Assembly (NCBI GenBank): GCA_036925085.1
Contig: JAUPFP010000089.1
Coordinates: forward strand, 62,001 to 126,000
DNA from: Brachycybe producta
Taxonomy: Eukaryota; Arthropoda; Diplopoda; Playtdesmida; Andrognathidae
DNA length: 64,000 nucleotides
Direction: 5' to 3'
A program made the translations under genes and the position numbers. Position 1 is the first letter of the stretch. Each line of letters starts with the position of its first letter. Below are positions 1 to 10,871 of this stretch, piece by piece. Below the pieces are notes generated by a model, which saw nothing but the letters and a program-made list of their open reading frames with translations, was not told where the DNA came from and ran no database searches.

Positions 1-2203
1 TTAAAGCCATAAGGTACATAAAGCTGTAACAAATGTAACTGTGGTGGGTTTAAGTTGCATATGCAGCAAAATCTTGAGAACTTTAAAAATAATTTTAACC
101 AGCATGATGTTGATGAAAATTAGGCAATTTTTCACTTGTTACTAATGGGAGGGGTCTCGAAGTTTGTTCCATTAAAGAGAGCCCGGGATGCCTCAACACC
201 AGCATGGTATACACCATGTGTTAAAAGGGCTCTTCGTAAGTAGCGATTATGGAGAAATAGATACAGAGGTAATTTTAGTTTATTGAATGCAAATGGTGTG
301 TATATTGCTCGTGCAAATGCTAAAAAAACTGGCATTGGCCCATAAGGATTTTAAAACTAATAAACTCAGTAAATGGCTGCAAGAAGATCCAAAGCTGTTG
401 TGGGGTATGTCAAGCATTCTCAGGCTACTGAGTACTCGATTCCAGCTCTTGTTGGGGAAAATGGAGAACTAATATCACACCCAGAATTGAAAGTTTCTTT
501 TTTGAATGAACAATACAGGAGTGTTTTACAGCAGATGAAAATACTACACCTAATGCTTTTGAGTCTAGAACAATGCATTCTTTGGGGGATATTATTAATA
601 CTGAGGGCAATATCAAGCAACCATTGACCCTAAATAAAAATAATAGTGGGGCCAGATGGAATTCACACAGTAGTTCTTATAAAATTAGCTAGGGAAGTGG
701 GACCATTTCTTCAGCTAATTTATCAGCAGTCTTTGGATCAAGGGGTTGTTCCAAGTTTGTGGAAATTATGTTACCCCAATATTTAAGTCAGGTAATAAGT
801 ACGAAGCTGTAAACTATAGGCCTGTATCTCTAACTTCAGTGGTTCGTAAAATTCTTGAGCATACCATATACTCCGGCTGCATTGTTTTTCAAATCTCACA
901 ATCTCATTTCTGATAACCAACATGGTTTCCTGAAAGGGTGCTCTTGTGAGACTCAACTTATCCTGGTAGTGGATGACCTCCAGAAAAGTTTAGACAATGG
1001 TAAACAAGTTGACATGGTGTTTCTTGACTTTTGTAAGGCATTTGACACTTTCACATTCAAAACTTATGGCAAAAGTTGCAGCATATGGGTTGGGGGCAGG
1101 TAACCAAATGGGTAACTTCCTTTTTAAGTGATAGGAAACAAAGGGTAGTTGTAAATGGGCCTCACTCAGAGTGGTTGGCTGTTAAATCTGGTGTACCTCA
1201 GGGCAGTGTGCTGGGTCCTCTTTTGTTCCTGATATTTATTGACCCTAACAGCATAGTTGGCAGCAACTGTAAACTATTTGCTGATGATACTCTAATTTAC
1301 AAAGAGGTTGATGGTATCCAAGGCTGTGAAACATTACCTCTAGACTTGAAGGCAATTGAGGGATGGTGTAATACATGGCAACTTCAGTTGATTGAGGGTA
1401 AGTGTAGTGTTGAGGCTAACTCAGGGTAGAAATCCATTTGTGTTCAATTATAGTATGAATGACACTATTCTTCAGTGTCAAGTGTTATAAGTACTTGGGG
1501 GTTACAATGACAGATGACCTTTCTTGGAAAAAACACATTGATGGTGTTACTGGGAAAGCTCTACAAATGCTTCATTTTAGTCAAAGAACATTGGGCACCT
1601 GCCCAGCACAAGTTAAAACTATTACCTATCAAGCATTGGTTTGGCCTCATCTTGAGTACTGCTGCAGTATATGGAATCCTCACTCTGTCAAACACACTCA
1701 CTCAGTTGAAATGGTTCAGTATAAGGCAGCTAGGTTTATTTGTGGCAGGCACAAATTTAGATAGTGTCACTGAGATGCTGTCAGTGCTACAATGGCATAG
1801 TTTGGCACATCGCCCAGCTGAGTTAAGTTTGAAATTGTTTGGAAAAATTACACGTGGTGGTTGTCCTAAACCACAGTCCAGTGATATGCATAAAGCACTA
1901 TACATAAGCACTATATATGGGCAGGGCTGACCACTCTAAGAAAATTAGGAAGATTTTTGCTAGGACAGATTCATATTATTGGTCTTTTTTCCCTAGAGTT
2001 ATAAGACAATGGAACTCTCTTCCTGAGGTAGTCGTGAATGGGGATAATTTTGTTGTGTGGGATTGACATATGTATATTCATTTTGTTTTTATGTATGTGC
2101 ATGTATATGCACTTGACAATGCTTAATGCTGTATATAGACTTTTATGTCCCTCTGTCATAGGTCTATTTGACTGCTAGCAGAGTACTAATTGTAATTGTA
2201 ATG
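1..2203 (+). mobile_element. Degenerate LINE fragment, copy 1 (CR1/Jockey-like)
   Basis: The 3' part of a non-LTR retrotransposon, already inside ORF2 at the left edge of the window. Reverse-transcriptase blocks are readable but split over frames: a block-A/3 remnant (LDFCKAFDTF) near 1,020-1,055, SGVPQGSVLGPLLF near 1,190-1,230, and the catalytic FADDTLIY near 1,275-1,305. The post-RT region (VQYKAARFICGR, near 1,710-1,755) is typical of CR1/Jockey-group elements. At least five frameshifts or stops break the frame, so it cannot make protein. The 3' end carries short AATTGT repeats near 2,185-2,200, as many CR1/L2-type LINEs do. The copy at 51.3-54.1 kb has similar residues and is probably the same or a sister family. 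Clade assignment is inference. Confidence 0.85.
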
Positions 2204-2414
2204 GTTCTCCATCTATAGATATAATTGGCATCTTGTCCTAGAAATTTATATCATTATATGTAACTTGTAAGGTAATGGAGGGCATCAAATACCAAAACCT
2301 CATGCAACATAGTTAGAACTTACGAGCAAAACACATAACAAGCAACATAAAGCCAATCTTCGTAAAGCAAAAAAGTACCAAAAATAATTCTTAGATCTTA
2401 GACAGAGATGGAGT

Positions 2415-2845
2415 GAAACTTGACTCACGAAAATCATAAATGGACCTTATATCCAACAAGCGCCTCTAGTAGCAGTAAGGGAAAAATCACTGCACAGGTA
2501 AATTTTTTGCTGTTTTCTTGCAAATTCCTTGCCCAATTTCGTGAATTTTTGAAAAAAATAGACAAAAGTATGTAGTTTCACATCCATGCATTAGTTTATT
2601 TAATAATCCTCATTGTTTTTGATTATCTGTTCTGAACGTTGCTGTTAAACAGAAACTTTTAACATGGACACCAATGGAGATTTTGCTTATTTCTTGCACA
2701 TTACTCGAACAATTATCATGAAATTTTGAAGTAGTAAAGATAAAAGAATGTAGTTTCACAGCCAGGCATTGGTTTTTTAATGGCCCTCGTTGTTTGTTTG
2801 TTTTCAATGTTTTATTCTGTGAGCATTTCGACAATTGGACTTTAT
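2415..2845. repeat. Unclassified dimeric repeat R1, copy A
   Basis: Two related units of about 180 bp in tandem; both contain a GTAGTTTCACA motif (near 2,572 and 2,748) followed by a degenerate TGCATTAGTTT. The block recurs in opposite orientation around 8.4-9.8 kb, where the shared stretch with GCGCCTCTAGTAGCAG and TGGACCTTAT (about 2,430-2,475 here) is easily recognised. No coding capacity and no clear termini. It could be a satellite-like part of a larger transposon. Confidence 0.6.
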
Positions 2846-3371
2846 TTTGGGAGCTCGTTTCTTCCCTTGATTGTGTAGTAGCCACACAAGGACAATAGAT
2901 TGTAGTGAAATCTCTCAGAAGGATGGCGACCATTGATTTCTGATCGGCGTTCTTGAAGACTTGCTCCATAAGGGATCCATACATTTACTTGCCATTAGGT
3001 TAGTTTCCGGACATAACGACAACACAGTTTCTTATTATAAACACTATTCATTCTTGTTCAGAAACATCAAGATACACAAGAATGAACATTGAAAACAAAG
3101 GTGCGTCCATGTGCCCATGATGTGATACGGCTAGAGTCGACGTAGTACAAAAGTTGAGCGAGTACGGACAATGAACAAAGAGAAACATGATTCTTTTATA
3201 TGCTTGGACGTGTGTACATCTAGAAGGTGTAACCAGGTCCAAGTGACCATGGTCCCAAAGGTCCCAAATGGTCTCTGCAGATTGAGTCTAAATATAGAGG
3301 AAGAGACAGAGATGAGTCACGCACACCCCAGGCTATTGTTCTGGAGGAATCATGACTCACTGGGTGTTACA
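2846..3371 (-). mobile_element. LTR of a TGTAACACCC-type retrotransposon, copy A, plus start of internal region
   Basis: Read on the minus strand, this begins TGTAACACCC at 3,371 and aligns along its length with the segment starting at 21,851. Shared landmarks are a GAGTCATGA block, GACCATGGTCACTTGGACC, a TATAAAA box near 3,195 and a block around GAACAAAGAGAA. The LTR end is placed near 2,951 by analogy with copy B, where a primer-binding-like TGGCGACC follows. About 100 bp of internal sequence remain before repeat R1 cuts in. The two copies differ at many positions, so both are old. No second LTR or gag/pol was found. Confidence 0.65.
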
Positions 3372-3802
3372 ATTCTGAACCCTACACTGAACCTCCACAC
3401 CTTATTGATCATAAGGAGAAGCACTTTTTCTTGTCTCCCGATTTTTTGGCTATTTTACTAATTTAAACTTGTCATCGGAGTTTTAATAGTGTTTTGTCTC
3501 CTGAATACAGTGATTGAATCGGATTCCAATTTGGATAAGTATTTTTTGAGTTAGAGCAATTTTAATTTAGGACGCTACTTCCTTTGTCTTTGTTTCCTTT
3601 GTTTGTGCGCGTTTTTACTCAGCGTGCCTAACACGCTGGCGAAAGCAAAATCAAAATCCGACTTGTAGTTTCCGAGATATCGCATTTTCAAATCAAAATG
3701 CCACTTTAGGCCCAAAAAGTTAAAAAAAAAAACGTTTAACGTCCACGCTTTTTTCTTATCTAAAATTATTAGGCTCTTTCTTGCTTTATTATCGTTTTAA
3801 CT

Positions 3803-4735
3803 ATGACTCTTAAGACTTTGACCCCACCTGGTGCTCCTTCCACTCGTTCAGTGCAGGCATCCTGTGATATCGCCTGTTTGCGGAAGGAGGTTGCCGAGTT
3901 GAAGGAATTGTTCCTTCGGCATTGCAATGCTCTCCCTACAGTGACTCATGAGATTGCATGCCAGACAAGTGATGTTGTGCCTGGCATTTCATCCAATGTA
4001 TCTGTAGGGACTGACTTGGTAGTTAAGAATCAGGCAGCCCAGACAGGAGATGGATGGATGGTGGTGAAAGGCAAAGGATCTCGGCCACAGAAAAAAAGCT
4101 TTGCCAGTGTTGTGGCTAATGGTAGTTCTGCTACCATGTGTGGTAACCGATATGGTGTGCTGTCTGAGGTTAAGGATATTCCTGCCTCAACATCCACTAA
4201 TTATAACCTGCAAACTGGTAAGCCTATCGATGTGCACCTCGTTGGTCACAGTATCGTCCGAGGTGTTAGGGTCGGCAAAACTGGGAAGTCAACTACGTGG
4301 TGCTATCCAGGCACATGTGTTGAGCATTTAACTACTCGAGTTAAGGCAGTGCTGAACAAAGCTAGCCTTAACCCTGTTGTAGTTGTGCATGCCGGCACTA
4401 ATAATCTCAAGATGGATGCACCAAAGGGGATAGCTGAGAGACAAACACTTTTCTAGAGAGGTAAAACGCATCAGACCGCGTGCAAGAGTGTGATTTCTAC
4501 TGTCCTGCCACGGTTTGAGCATGATGCTAGGGGTTCTTTTTATCCAAACCCTGCAGTTCAGGAGATTTCACAAGAGTTATCTTTTCTCTGTCGCAGTGCT
4601 GGTTATTCATTTGTGGATGCGTCTCGGGAGTTTCTTAAAGCACCTGATAAGTATTATCTGCATGATGGCCTTCACTTGACTGCAGCTGGTAAGGATGTCT
4701 TGAGCTCCGTTCTCTGGAAATCTGTTTGTAGTTAA
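3803..4735 (+). pseudogene. LINE ORF1: coiled coil plus SGNH hydrolase (esterase) domain, frameshifted
   Basis: Starts MTLKTLTPPG at 3,803. Residues 25-45 look like a short coiled coil (CLRKEVAELKELFLR), suitable for ORF1 multimers. The C-terminal half is an SGNH hydrolase: GHSIVRG (Ser block) near codon 150, VHAGTNNLK (block III, Asn) near codon 200, and DGLHLTAAG (Asp-x-x-His block V) near 4,665-4,690. A frameshift around 4,440-4,460 separates the first two blocks from the last, so the catalytic set is split between frames. In CR1-type LINEs this protein is thought to bind RNA and lipid or act as an esterase. The first Met is chosen because it opens the long frame. The domain call is from visible motifs; activity is not implied. 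Confidence 0.75.
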
Positions 4736-4906
4736 GTCCAGGGAAACTTAATTACTAAATGCCCTGATTCTAGGAAGAAATCTAATCTAGTTACTGTACC
4801 CAAAATAGTTATCCAAAAAGAAACCCAATTTTCTAACAAGAACATTTCTTCTAAGACAGTTTCTCTGACCAACAAGGAAAACAAGCCTATAAATAAATCC
4901 TTAAAA

Positions 4907-7900
4907 ATGTTAATAATCAATTTCAGAAGTATAAAAAATAAAGTAATTCAGTTTAGAGAAGCCATAGAAAGCTACAATCCCGACATTATCTTCGGTAGTG
5001 AATCATGGCTAACTGAAGATGTCTCATCCGCTGAAGTTTTCCCCCAACAGTTTAACATATTCCGAAAAGATCGTAACTTAACCAAAGGTGGAGGTGTATT
5101 TCTTGCTATCAATAAAAACCTAACATCAAAAAGAGAATTCCATTATGAAAGTCATTGTGAGGCAGTTTGTTGTAGCATCTCACTTCATAATGGAAGAAAA
5201 ATTTTCTTATTTTCATTCTATCGCCCACCTATAAATGACGAGGAATTACTTGTGACGACCCAGTTTTGCTCTTTGAGAGCAAAACTAAATACCTGCTGTT
5301 GTCTGCTAGGCACCTCAATTGGTTGCCAAGCAGACGACAAAATGGCCAGCAAGGGTCACTGTCCTCCCCCAGGTGGAGCAGCCGGGGGGTGGTATATAAT
5401 GGCGGTGGCCATTATAACCTGGGCAGTGAGTGAAACCCTGATGTACTGTGTACATGTGAAGTGCTCTGTTTTCTACAGGTGGCCAAGATGGCCACCATTC
5501 ATCGTCTGTGTTATTAAAGAGTGCGTGTGGTGCACCTGATCTCCTGGTTGGAGTAACCAGGAGATTGATTTCATATATTGCCTTATTCTAGTAAGTGCTT
5601 TATTCACTCATCTTGTTGAATAAATTATATCTTCTATTTAATTTATACACTGTGTCCGTGTCTATTATTATTTATAACAATTGTGGGGGAAGTAACCGCG
5701 GGGATTTCTGGTGTGGGGAACACCAGCAATTTCACCATTCTCCACCGTCCTGCTTCGGCGTGTAAATCGTCATGTCGACCGGTTCTTTGCGTTGTCACCC
5801 GCGGTGAGATCCATCGGGGATTCACCATGGGTTCCTCGTCGCTCCGGCGGCCACTCGACCATCGATCCTCGGAGAGGATCCTCCGATCGGCGCTACCCGT
5901 GACACGGACGGGCAAGAAGAGGGTTGGCCCATGCTTTGACCCGTCCCAAGGAGGATCAAGTGGCGGTAAGTTGTTTAAATTTGCCGGGGTGTTGCGACGG
6001 CCCAAGTCGGGTCGTTACATACTCCAATTTAGAAAATGTTTAGATTCCTTATTTTCTACCCACAAACATGCATCAGTTCTCATTGGTGGGGATTTTAACC
6101 TTCCTGGAATAAATTGGAAAAATTATACTGTTGACTCCCAGTGCCCTAGCAATAAATTAATAGATACACTGCTTGACGGTGTATGCACATATTCCCTGGA
6201 TCAACTAGTGCAAACTCTTACACGCTGCACCAATACAACAGCTAATATTCTAGATCTAGTTTTTACGAACACCCCAGAAAATGTCAAATCAATTAAAATT
6301 GCTGATGGCATAAGCGATCACAAAATGATTTACTTAGAATTTGTCACCCAATTTGAAAAACTCAAATCAGCTCCCCGAAAAGTCCTTCAGTACAATAAAG
6401 CTGATTGGGCTAATTTTAAGCTTTTTGTAACAAATGAACTGAACAATAAAAGTGGACTATCAAAAGACGTAAACCAACAGTGGTCACTGTTTGTTAATGT
6501 CATTTTTGATGGCGTAAATAAATTCATCCCATGCAAAAATGTAAAATCAAGCATGGAACCAATTTGGTACACCACTGAGATATGCCGCGCTCTTCGTAAA
6601 CAACGCAAATTTAGATCGAAAATGAAGATGAACATGGATGACACTATTAAATTGCAATTTAATTCCCAGCGACATCTTGTGAAAAATTTGCTTAAAAAGG
6701 AACACTTGAACTTTACTAATAATGTCTTAGGGGTATCACTCCATAAAAATCCCAAGTTGTTCTGGAAATATGTAAAATCTCTCAACAAAATTCCAAATAA
6801 CATAACTTCCATTATAACACGACTTGGTGATGTCTGTACAAACAAGCAGGTTATTGCAAACACACTCTATGACTATTTCCAAAGTGTCTTCTTTCATGCT
6901 AATAATGGTGATGAGGAACCTCAACTTGGCACCTTATCTCATGTCATGCCTCATATAATTATAAACTCCACTGGATTACAAAATTTAATTTATAATCTAG
7001 ATGTTAATAAATCTGCTGGTCCAGATGAAATTTCGCAATGTTTGCTAAAGAAGATGGCCACAGAAGTTAGCCCTTTTTTAAGTAAACTTTTCCAAGATTC
7101 CCATGATAGCGGCATACTGCCTATGGCATGGAGGCAAGCAAATATCTGCCCAATTTTTAAAACAGGAGATAAACATTGTCCAAAGAACTATAGACCCATT
7201 TCTCTAACCTCCATTGTATGTAAGACTCTCGAGCATATAATTTATTCTAATACAATCAAGCATTTAAAAACCCATAAATTAATTCATGAAAACCAGCTAT
7301 GGTTTTCGAAAAGCCAGATCATGTGATACCCAGTTAGCACTATTCATCCAAGACATACAATCTGGCTTGGATAGTAAGGGCGAATTTGACTTGGTATTTT
7401 TAGATTTTGCAAAAGCATTTGATACAGTGAAGCATTCACTACTAATTAAAAAATGGTGACTTTTAACTTAAATAAACAAGTAATTTCGTGGACATCATCA
7501 TTCTTATCAAATAGACAACAGCAAGTCCAAATTGATGGTGCTGTGTCGGACTGGACTGTAACATCTGGTGTACCTCAGGGTAGCATTCTTGGACCACTAC
7601 TTTTCCTTCTGTTCATTAACGGTCTGGCAGATAGAGGCAACAGTACGATGCGCTTGTTTGCAGATGATGCTGTTGAGTACAGGAGGATTAGGGATAATGA
7701 GGATAGTGAAGTCCTCCAAAGAGATCTAGACAGTGTTGAAGAATGGTGCTTTTACAACTCAATAGGAGCAAATGCAATGTTATGCGAGTCTCCCGAAAGC
7801 GAGAATCTTGCATGGCAGATTATACAATGGGAGATGTTCAGCTAACTCATGTTGATACCATTAAATATCTTGGCTTAACCTTGTCCAAAGACATGCTTTG

Positions 7901-8339
7901 GAAAGATCATATAACCAAAGCAGTTGCAAAAGCTAATCAAAGGCTGCGGTTTGTCAAACACACCTTAAAACAAGAAATAGAAATGGTGCAGCGTAGGGCT
8001 GCAAGATTTGTAAAGGGACGGTATGCATATACTGACAGTGTATCATCTATGCTTCAAGAGCTAGAATGGGAAACATTAGCAGTCCGAAGAAATGAGCAAA
8101 GCCTCGCTCTTCTGGGACGTTTGCTGACAGATGATAACATTACTCTGCTTAATGGTTTACTAACTAGAAATCCTCATAAAGGTAGATTTGGGCATTCAAA
8201 GACTTTCAAAAAATTAATGGCTAGGACTGATGCATATTTTTGGTCTTATATTCCTAATGTTGTTAGACTATGGAATTCTCTTCCTGTGAATAGTTCTTTG
8301 TTAGGACGAATTCAATTTCGTGATGATGTCTTATTTTAA
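4907..8339 (+). pseudogene. LINE ORF2: AP-endonuclease and reverse transcriptase, broken by LTR insertion and frameshifts
   Basis: The endonuclease starts near 4,907 (NFRSIKNK; SESWLTED near 4,995-5,020; FYRPP near 5,216) and resumes after the LTR with GGDFNLPGINW near 6,085-6,115 and the SDH motif of GISDHKMI near 6,310. The reverse transcriptase has KSAGPDEI near 7,010, NYRPISLTS near 7,190, DLVFLDFAKAFDT near 7,390, SGVPQGSILGPLLF near 7,565 and the catalytic FADDAVEY near 7,658. Small indels break the frame near 7,300, 7,455 and 7,750. A deletion of perhaps 35 codons lies just before VQRRAARFV near 7,988. The protein ends at the stop at 8,339. Length and domain order fit a CR1-type ORF2. 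Confidence 0.85.
5251..6019 (+). mobile_element. Solo LTR (769 bp) inserted in LINE ORF2
   Basis: Begins TGTGACGACCC and ends GGGTCGTTACA, so the ends form the usual TG...CA with an 11-bp imperfect inverted repeat. It is flanked by a 4-bp direct repeat TACT at 5,247-5,250 and 6,020-6,023. Reading the LINE across the LTR without one TACT restores an uninterrupted endonuclease frame, which confirms both boundaries. A TATA-like GGTATATAATGG is near 5,390 and an AATAAATT near 5,620. Superfamily is uncertain; a 4-bp duplication is frequent in Gypsy elements. The open frame crossing it is an accident of insertion. Orientation is inferred from the TATA and polyadenylation order. Confidence 0.9.
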
Positions 8340-8511
8340 ATAATGACAATCACTCATGATTGGGAGCAATCCCCCCTGCCACATGGCTTTCAAGCTGATT
8401 GCAGGTGTATCGAATTGAATTGAATAGTTGGAGTGAATTTTTTGTATAACACATGAAAAGCAAACAAACAGGAAAAATATTCAATTAAACAATGATTGAT
8501 TATAAATCTAC

Positions 8512-9297
8512 AAGGGTGGCTGATTTTTTTTATTTTTTTTTTAAATCAAATAAATCGATTTTTTTTATTTAAATCAGATTTTTTTTTATTTTTTTCATTT
8601 ATATAAAATATTAATTTTTTATGACGATTGTTAATTGTTAAGTTGTTAGTAAAATAATTGCAAAATAATAAAAAAAATGTTAAGTAACATTCAAATTTTA
8701 AAATAATAAGTTTCGAGCACTTTTAATTTAACATTCTGAACATATAAACACAAGCTTTGCAGCCTTTTCAGTTTCCAAAGCAAATCAGTGCCTCAAGAGG
8801 TCAACTGGATTGTCACTTTTTAAAAAAAAAAACATGATTTTAAATCTTCATAAGATGTCAAATTTGTGTTTTTTAAACAGCTTGTCAAGTTCTATCAGCA
8901 GTAAACAGTGTTAAGTCCACAGTTTTACACATTGCCTGCTAGATGGTGGTATACCATGTTAAGTCCTATTCCTTCAATGAAGAGAAAAACTTTCTAATGA
9001 CTCCACTGTAAAATTTAGGTGACTTAAAACAGTTTACCTCCGAGGTTCTTAAATACTTGTAGATTACTATTTATATCTACAGTATTTGTCCCTGATTTCC
9101 ACCAGTCAATTGGGGAATATTTCATCAAGCATATCTTCCGAAAAAATAATGCATTAATGAAAGGACTACCACCGGACTTTATTTTATAAACATAGAGAAA
9201 AATGCTGGGAACTGTTTTATTTTTATTGTGTAATTTTAATGTGAAAATGTGTAAATTTTTTTACAAAAATCATTTGATTTAAATCACTGCCACCCTG
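8512..9297. mobile_element. hAT-like non-autonomous element
   Basis: Ends read AAGGGTGGC on the left and GCCACCCTG on the right, with subterminal TGATTT / TTTAAATCACTGCC. The flanks are AAATCTAC (8,504-8,511) and AAAACTAC (9,298-9,305), an 8-bp target duplication with one mismatch, as expected for hAT transposase. The interior is very AT-rich with T and A runs and no open frame. It sits inside repeat R1; the uninterrupted relative at 2.4-2.8 kb has CTAC followed by the same downstream sequence. The TTTAAATCA motif also makes up the tandem array at 62.9 kb. Confidence 0.75.
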
Positions 9298-9790
9298 AAA
9301 ACTACCTATTTTTATCTTTATTTCTTTAAAATTTCACGATAATTGTTCAAGTAATTTGCAATAAATAAGCAAAAGAACTTACCAACTTATCGAAATGTCC
9401 ATAGCTTCCGTGTTAAAAGTTTCTGGTTTACGGCAACGTTCAGAACAAAACATCGAAAACAACAAAACAGTGAGGGATATTAAAAAACTAATGCATGGAT
9501 GTGAAACTATGTACTTTTGTCTTAATCTTTTCAAAAATTAATGAAAATTGGGCGAGAAAACGGCAAAAAAACTTACCTGTGCAGCGATTTTCCATCGAGT
9601 CCGATGTTAAAGTTTCGTCTGCTAAGGTTCTTAGGGGGCCATCTTTTCGCCTACTGCCACTAGAGGCGCTTATTGGACATAAGGTCCATTTTAAACATAC
9701 CATAAAAATTTTCTTCTTTAGTCGTTTGTCTCTGGTAAGCTTTTCCAACATATTTATTCAGTAACTGGAATCAACAATTTCAATGCCTAA
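9298..9790. repeat. Unclassified repeat R1, copy B (right part)
   Basis: Inverted relative of the block at 2,415-2,845. The alignment is clear over ACGATAATTGTTCAAGTAAT near 9,337, ACTAATGCATGGATGTGAAA near 9,487 and CCACTAGAGGCGC near 9,657. The left remnant (about 8,430-8,511) lies on the other side of the hAT-like element. No gene is seen in it; the open frames on both strands have no recognisable domain. Confidence 0.6.
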
Positions 9791-10201
9791 ATTAAGAAAC
9801 TAATGCATGACTTACCAAACTTAATCAAGGAATCTGCTAAACATTTATCCCATTGGTTGGAAATTTCATTTTCCGATCGACTCACGGGTGCCACCATCTT
9901 TTTGCAATTTTTGGTATTTTCCTTGTAGTTATATCGATCTGTTTGTATTCATCGTTATATCGATGTTTTTGTCTTTAGGTAGCTTTTCAAACGTGAGCGC
10001 CATCTCGTGACGTAAGGCATGGTTAAATCGTGTTATCCTTTGGTGATATCATTGATATGTAAGAAAATAATGCCAATGTTATATTTGAAACTTTTTTTAA
10101 TAAAATGTCCAACCTCCTTGTATCTATTCCAGATAGTAGTAAATATATAATTTATTTAATATTATAAATTCTTGTTATAAATAAAAATTTTGACAATATT
10201 T
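9791..10201 (+). other. Unique sequence upstream of the DUF1308 gene
   Basis: No transposon signature or coding frame was recognised. It contains a GC-richer patch with GCGCCATCTCGTGACG near 9,999-10,014 and two ATATCGAT blocks near 9,930-9,965. It could hold the promoter of the gene starting at 10,872, but no TATA box or initiator can be singled out. This is positional inference only. Confidence 0.3.
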
Positions 10202-10765
10202 TCAAGAGGCTACATTACAAAATTACTTCAAAAAACCTCCGCAAAGAGCGCTATATATATTTTTTTAAAAACTATTTCAAAATCGCAAATTTCTAACTCC
10301 ATTGAGTACGCACTCGTAAACAAAAAACATCCATTAAAATACTCTGAAAAATACCTAAAAATGATTTTAAAACCCACAGTGAAGGCAGCACAATGGCGCA
10401 GGTGCTGATTTTTGTTCTGGGTTTTTAAAATTATTTTTACATATTTTTATGAGCATTTTAATGGATGTTTTTTTTTTCTTATTTGGGCGTACTCAACGGA
10501 GTTTAAACATAAGTTAGAAATTCGCGATTTTGAAATAGTTTTTAAAAATATATCACTCGATCAGCATATATTTAAGGGTGCACATTGCACTTCGAAAACT
10601 TAATATTGAACAACTTTAAATATGAAAAAAATAAACATTGCCACAACTGTGTATTTTAAAAATTAACATTTGTCTTTAACATTGGGTCTATGGGCGCAAT
10701 AGAAAAACGATGTTAGTGCTCTTTGTGGAGATTTTTCGAAGTAATTTTGTGATACAGCCTCTGAA
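10202..10765. mobile_element. TTAA MITE family, copy A
   Basis: First of at least thirteen copies of one non-autonomous DNA element. The family ends are GAGGCTACATCAC...GTGATGTAGCCTC, bounded by TTAA where intact. Its terminal inverted repeats are unusually long, about 330-370 bp per arm in full copies. Landmarks are TCGTTTTTCTATTG, CCAATATTAAG, GTGCACCTTAAATATATG, TCGCGAATTTCTAAC and ACTCCATTGAGTACG. The centre is a short non-palindromic spacer and there is no transposase frame. This copy lost part of the left arm and both TTAA sites are mutated. It lies about 100 bp upstream of the DUF1308 start codon, so it may form part of the 5' UTR or promoter. Confidence 0.85.
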
Positions 10766-10783
10766 GGAATTTTGTTTCTTATA

Positions 10784-10787
<4 letters not shown>

Positions 10788-10838
<51 letters not shown>
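10788..10838. repeat. (TA)n microsatellite
   Basis: About 25 TA units just 5' of the DUF1308 gene. It reads as TATATA on both strands and is likely length-variable between individuals. Confidence 0.95.
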
Positions 10839-10840
<2 letters not shown>

Positions 10841-10871
10841 AAACTGTTTCTATTTAGAAATTAGCTCAACG

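Larger units (their letters stand above)
3450..8427 (+). mobile_element. LINE copy 2, nearly full length, two ORFs, interrupted by a solo LTR
   Basis: A CR1-like non-LTR retrotransposon of about 4.2 kb once the 769-bp solo LTR at 5,251-6,019 is discounted. The order is: 5' UTR (start uncertain, about 3,450-3,800), ORF1 with a coiled coil and SGNH esterase, a short spacer, ORF2 with endonuclease and reverse transcriptase, and a short 3' UTR ending in GAATTGAATTGAAT near 8,409-8,424. An ORF1 esterase domain is a known trait of CR1 and related LINE clades. Both ORFs carry frameshifts, so the copy is dead. The 5' boundary is the least certain point. Confidence 0.85.

Noticed and set aside
2610-2984. 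124-codon minus-strand frame as a host gene
   Set aside because: It spans the junction of repeat R1 and an LTR element; the only conserved part is shared with the other LTR copy.
5643-6005. 120-codon minus-strand frame and the long plus-strand frame across 5,683-6,019
   Set aside because: This is the 3' half of the solo LTR. The plus frame continues into LINE ORF2 only by chance.
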